From: Pelecanus crispus
Taxonomy: Eukaryota > Chordata > Aves > Pelecaniformes > Pelecanidae
Direction of reading: 5' to 3'
DNA length: 64,000 nt
Assembly: GCF_030463565.1 (NCBI RefSeq)
Contig: NC_134654.1
Coordinates: 19,359,702 to 19,423,701, forward strand
Shown piece by piece: positions 60,201 to 64,000 of this stretch (position 1 is its first letter; each line of letters opens with the position of its first letter). The notes beneath the pieces are model-generated. The model was not told the DNA's origin. It worked only from the letters and a program-made list of their open reading frames with translations, and ran no database searches. The translations under genes and the position numbers were made by a program.

Positions 60201-62782
60201 CCACTTCTCTTCCCAGTACAACACTGTGGGGAGGCAGCATGTGGCACTTACTCACTTGAATTAGGGCTGTTGACACTTTCTGATGGAATACTGGATTTTT
60301 TATTTTTAAAACTAATCTATATTCCCGAGCTCCTCTAGCTTCTTCTCAGACAACTGGGAGCAATCTGTTCTTGGCCAAACATGAACTTTTGTAGGGTTTG
60401 GCTGAAAAGTATCTATTTTCAATGTTTTATTTCCAAAAGTAACTTTGGCTGACAGGAGCCAGAGAAATAAGATTATTTTTTTTTTTTTTCATCTATAATG
60501 ATCCCTCTTTTTGCTGTTGAAAACTGTTCATATGAAAAGGATACCTGTTGGATCTAACATGAACATTTAGAAGTTAGAGCTTGGATAAATACTTGCCCAG
60601 TTCTCTGTCTCAATAGGGATGACTTTGAGAGGTGTATTCATTGTCTTGGTATTATTATTGCACAGGGAAATACACAGAGGTCTGGCACAAAACTCTCACC
60701 CAGTAAGTTTGAATGCTTGCAGCGTCAATGTCTGCGTCAGTGTGACTGTTCAGATAACTTGCATTGAAAATGAGGGCAGAAAAGAAGGCACTTCTTGGAC
60801 TTGATTCATCTCATTCTGAATAGGTCTGATGAAGATGTATGTACTACAGTTATTTAAAGCTAGCAGAATTGAATGTCATGCAGGGTAACCGAACAATACA
60901 AATCTCTCTTCTATACCTCTTCATTACCAGTGTTTCAATTTTCCTAGTCGCCTCTCTGTTATTTGACGTCCTTGGATGATGCAGGGTTGGGCATGGAGCA
61001 CTAAAGTGGCTGCAAGGAGGTTGGTGTAATTCCTGATGCTGTTACTGGTTTGCTAGATTTTGGATAAATTCTTTGCTGTCCCTCAGTCTCTCTGCTGTAA
61101 ACAGATTATAATGTTTATCACCGTTCTGAAGGTGTTTGATTTCTACAGATGAAATGCTAGGAATAAATTCTTTTTATTATGCTGTTACACAGTATGCCTT
61201 TCTTACCTCTTCAGCCCCTGTAGTTCTTATTTTGATGATCTCTTTATTTTCTGCTTGTCCTTTATTCTCACTTGGATGTGATGCAAGATCCCAAGGTGCA
61301 ATTTTCAAACAGAATTCAGAAGGGAGGGTGTTAAATTAATTTATTTTCAGGAAATAAATTTGGTCTCTGAAAGATGGGGTGGGAAAGGAGAGAATTTCCA
61401 CCCATGTCCTGGTTGCACGACTCCACGGGGTGCCTGGGCCTTTGGACAAAAGCTCTGATGTGCATGAGGGCTGGTAGGGGAAGAGATCAGGAGATCTGGG
61501 ACAATTCCTGCTTCTCTTGTTCAGAAAGCAACTCTTTTTTGGTTGTAATCACCTGGCCAAGGAGTGGGACCCCCGAGATCTGGCCCTAGGGGTCTATTAA
61601 CCAGCGAGACACTATTATTGCAAGCCATGGTGGAGGTACCTGCCCTGGCAGCCTTCGGGTGCGGGCTGCAATGCGGGTAGTGCTTCGGCTCTGTGGGAAC
61701 TCCTTGTTATTGTGGATATTTATTTATTTATTAAAAGAAACCTTATGGGATACCTGCACAAGAGCCTTCCGAGCTTGGGCCAGCCATTTGCTGGGTTATC
61801 TAAGTTAAGCAAAGCCTGAGTAACACGTTTAACCTCTGATTGACCTTCATTTGTTTTCCAACAACCTCCCAGGGCTTAGTAAGTAAATACCTTACTCATT
61901 AATTTTCCCAGCAATATGCACATGTAGATGCCATTAATATTAATAGTGGCTATTATTTGCTAAATAGACTTCTTGGTTAACTATGTATTTATTGTAGGTT
62001 GTTTGAATAAACTCAAAGTGTGATCACTGTTACATAGCAGCTGCAGGCTTGAGGATGGGGGAAAGAGAAGAAATAATTAGTTGGCAGGTAGCCCATAATT
62101 CCTGGATAGCATGGTCTTGCTATGCAATTAAATGCTCTGCACTTGCCATGTAAACAAAGTGACCTGCTTGGCTAGTATGTCCTATGTAACTGAGGCAGTA
62201 GGCTTACATGCAGTGCATTTCCATCGGCAAATCTTTGTAAAAAGCCAAGTTCCCTCCTGAGCTTAATTCCTGACTGGTGTAAATCCTGCATGAGTCTTGC
62301 TAGGGAAGCTGAGTACTATGGGCAAAAGTCATGCTTTGGGTCACTTTGCTGGCTTTCCTAGTTGATTAATCTGGCAGGGACTTATGTTAATGTGTTGGAG
62401 CTTTGCAAAATTGAGTTCTCTTATTTTGGCAGCTGGAGTCATTCTGAGTTGTAATTTAAGTGTCTGTTTAATAATCAGATTTTTTTTTGTCAGTGAACCT
62501 GATTAATATTTTATGGGAGATAGAATCCTCTATTTCTCTCATGCTTCTTTACACAGGAGCATTTTAATTTACTTTTCCATCATTAGAATGGTAAATGGGG
62601 AGGAAGGGCGAGGATTAAGGATGCTATTTTCTAGGCTGCTATTCATCTTAAAGAGATGGAGCAAATTATAAAATGCCTTTAGCTCTAAGAAAGGCCCAAT
62701 AGCTGTGAGGGCATGCAATCTGCTTGTCAGTGCTGAACGGTGTTAGTTTATTCTGAGGGTGTGCAACCTAGATGAGACTTAG

Positions 62783-62822
62783 AATCATAGAATCATCTTC
62801 TTCAACCTCAGCCATTAATGAC
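62783..62822 (-). mobile_element. Possible CR1 3'-end relic
   Basis: agaatcatagaatcat followed by cttcttcaacctcagccattaa looks like the reverse complement of a CR1 terminus (ATTCTATG octamers plus the ggttggac region), shortened by a deletion. It is too short to be certain. Confidence 0.4.
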
Positions 62823-64000
62823 TCTAAAATTCTGTCCTTAAGTGTATTTGAGTGTTTTGTGGCTGTTATCATGGGCTAGATGGCACGTGGACCATCCCTG
62901 CAAGGTGACTTCATTGCAGGGAGCCCCTGTGCCAGTTCAGCTCCCCTCCAAATTATATTGACTTCTGATGTGATGCTGAGGAAGTTGTTTAAATGATGGC
63001 TTTCCCAAATGGTTTTCAGTGACATGTTCCTTATTTTGAGTACTCTGATGTTCTGGTGTCTTATTTGCTGATGTTTCTTCAGCAGTAGTCTGAGGTGGAC
63101 ATTCACAAATACTCATTCCGTGCAGTCAGGTTAGTCCCTGAACCTGCTTGTAGGCGATGGAGAGATGTGGGCATTGCCAGGCGTGTATTCGGGGCACCTA
63201 AATTATGCTCAGTGGGTGCAGTTCTGAGCATCAAAAATTCAGAGCACTGAAAGGGAGATCTTGTTATAAAGTTAGTATCATAATGTATACATGCTGGGAG
63301 CCAAAATCGAATTCTTGCATTTCCTGTCTTTTGAGTGCTTGACTTGGCAGCTGTAATAATGTTTAATAATAAGCTATATCTTATTGATGCTCTCACTGGA
63401 ATGATGGAAAACACAGCTATGCCACAATGGTAAGAGGAAAAAACAAAACCCTGTGTAACATTTAAATGAATTACCTTTGCAAATAAATAGGATGGAAAGC
63501 CTTTTCCTTTGTGGTGTGTTAATATTCTAGTCCCGAGAGAAGCGAGCAATCTTAAATGAGCGGAATTGTTATTGTTAGAAGGAGTAAAATGCATGGTTTA
63601 AAATTCTGTCAGCATATGTGTGCACTTCAAAATATGTGTACTTTACATTGTAAAATAATTTGAAAGAATAATCCCTGCCTTTTGTGGATCTGCCTAAGAT
63701 ACAGTCCAGAATTGATATATTGAAAAAAAACAGTGTCAAACTGTTCCCTGAAAAATAATAAGCACAACACTTTAGGGAAGAGGAGAATTACTATGAGAAA
63801 TGGATTCTAGGAAATACCTAATGTTACAATGACTGAAGCCTGATATCTAATTACTTGTTTTGCTTTCAGCATAGGAATGCTGTAAATCAAATGTTTAATT
63901 CATTGAAAGAGTAGTATTTTGTCTAGGTCAAAACTGAAAGGCATTGCACCAGTGTGATTTGTATTGCTGGAGAGATGTATAGGAATCCTTCAAACCTTCT

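Larger units (their letters stand above)
46719..64000. other. Intergenic, no gene recognised
   Basis: About 17 kb with no exon, RNA gene or intact mobile element that I can support. The longest frame, 63103-63594 on the minus strand (163 codons), has no recognisable domain. Contents noted are T-rich tracts (47419-47447, 47633-47645), a perfect hairpin (50177-50200), (cttt)n near 50985-51001, A-rich runs (52689-52704, 57277-57294, 59323-59341), a (GT)n run (57075-57088), a possible CR1 relic (62783-62822) and an AT-rich motif-dense block (61780-62520). Confidence 0.55.

Noticed and set aside
63103-63594. 163-codon minus-strand frame
   Set aside because: Spans AT-rich sequence with many in-frame low-information residues; no resemblance to a known protein.
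1-64000. CRISPR arrays, tRNA or rRNA genes, bacterial-type operons
   Set aside because: No regularly spaced direct repeats, cloverleaf-like segments, rRNA landmarks or closely packed same-strand genes were seen; the sequence is eukaryotic in every respect.

Overview
The window looks like vertebrate, most probably avian, nuclear DNA. CR1 LINE tails ending in the (ATTCTATG)n signature, endogenous-retrovirus solo LTRs of a type I associate with birds, long non-coding stretches, introns and a CpG island all fit this. Nothing prokaryotic is present: no operons, ribosome binding sites or CRISPR arrays.

Only two protein-coding genes can be supported. At the left edge (+ strand, 1074-1210) lies the last coding exon of OGFOD3, a 2-oxoglutarate/Fe(II) oxygenase-domain protein. 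Its 3'UTR runs to a strong candidate poly(A) site near 2400. At 25174-26274 (- strand) lies an intact, single-exon class A GPCR, the urotensin-II receptor (UTS2R). It sits inside a CpG island, and two GC-rich tandem arrays (71 bp x 4 and 11 bp x 5) lie directly upstream of its start codon. The two genes converge, with their 3' ends facing across about 22 kb. As I recall the human map at 17q25.3, OGFOD3 and UTS2R are also convergent neighbours there, which would make this the orthologous locus.

Region by region: 1-1073 is the end of an OGFOD3 intron. 1074-2402 is the terminal exon and 3'UTR. 2403-24524 is intergenic, with one CR1 fragment at 8496-8972. 24525-26274 is the UTS2R 3'UTR plus CDS, and 26050-26940 is the CpG island with tandem arrays. 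27019-64000 has no recognisable gene. That right half holds two solo LTRs in opposite orientation (38203-38771 and 46149-46718), each with a perfect 5-bp target-site duplication; CR1 fragments at 39058-39711, 39778-39870 and 45421-45531; small hairpins and homopolymer runs; and several AT-rich, homeodomain-motif-rich blocks that could be conserved regulatory elements.

I see no undescribed multi-gene system. The points most worth following are the UTS2R upstream tandem arrays, the inverted LTR pair (each with a perfect cAMP response element), and a nested-palindrome relic at 28071-28138. Many short open frames elsewhere look like chance: they lack family resemblance and splice context.
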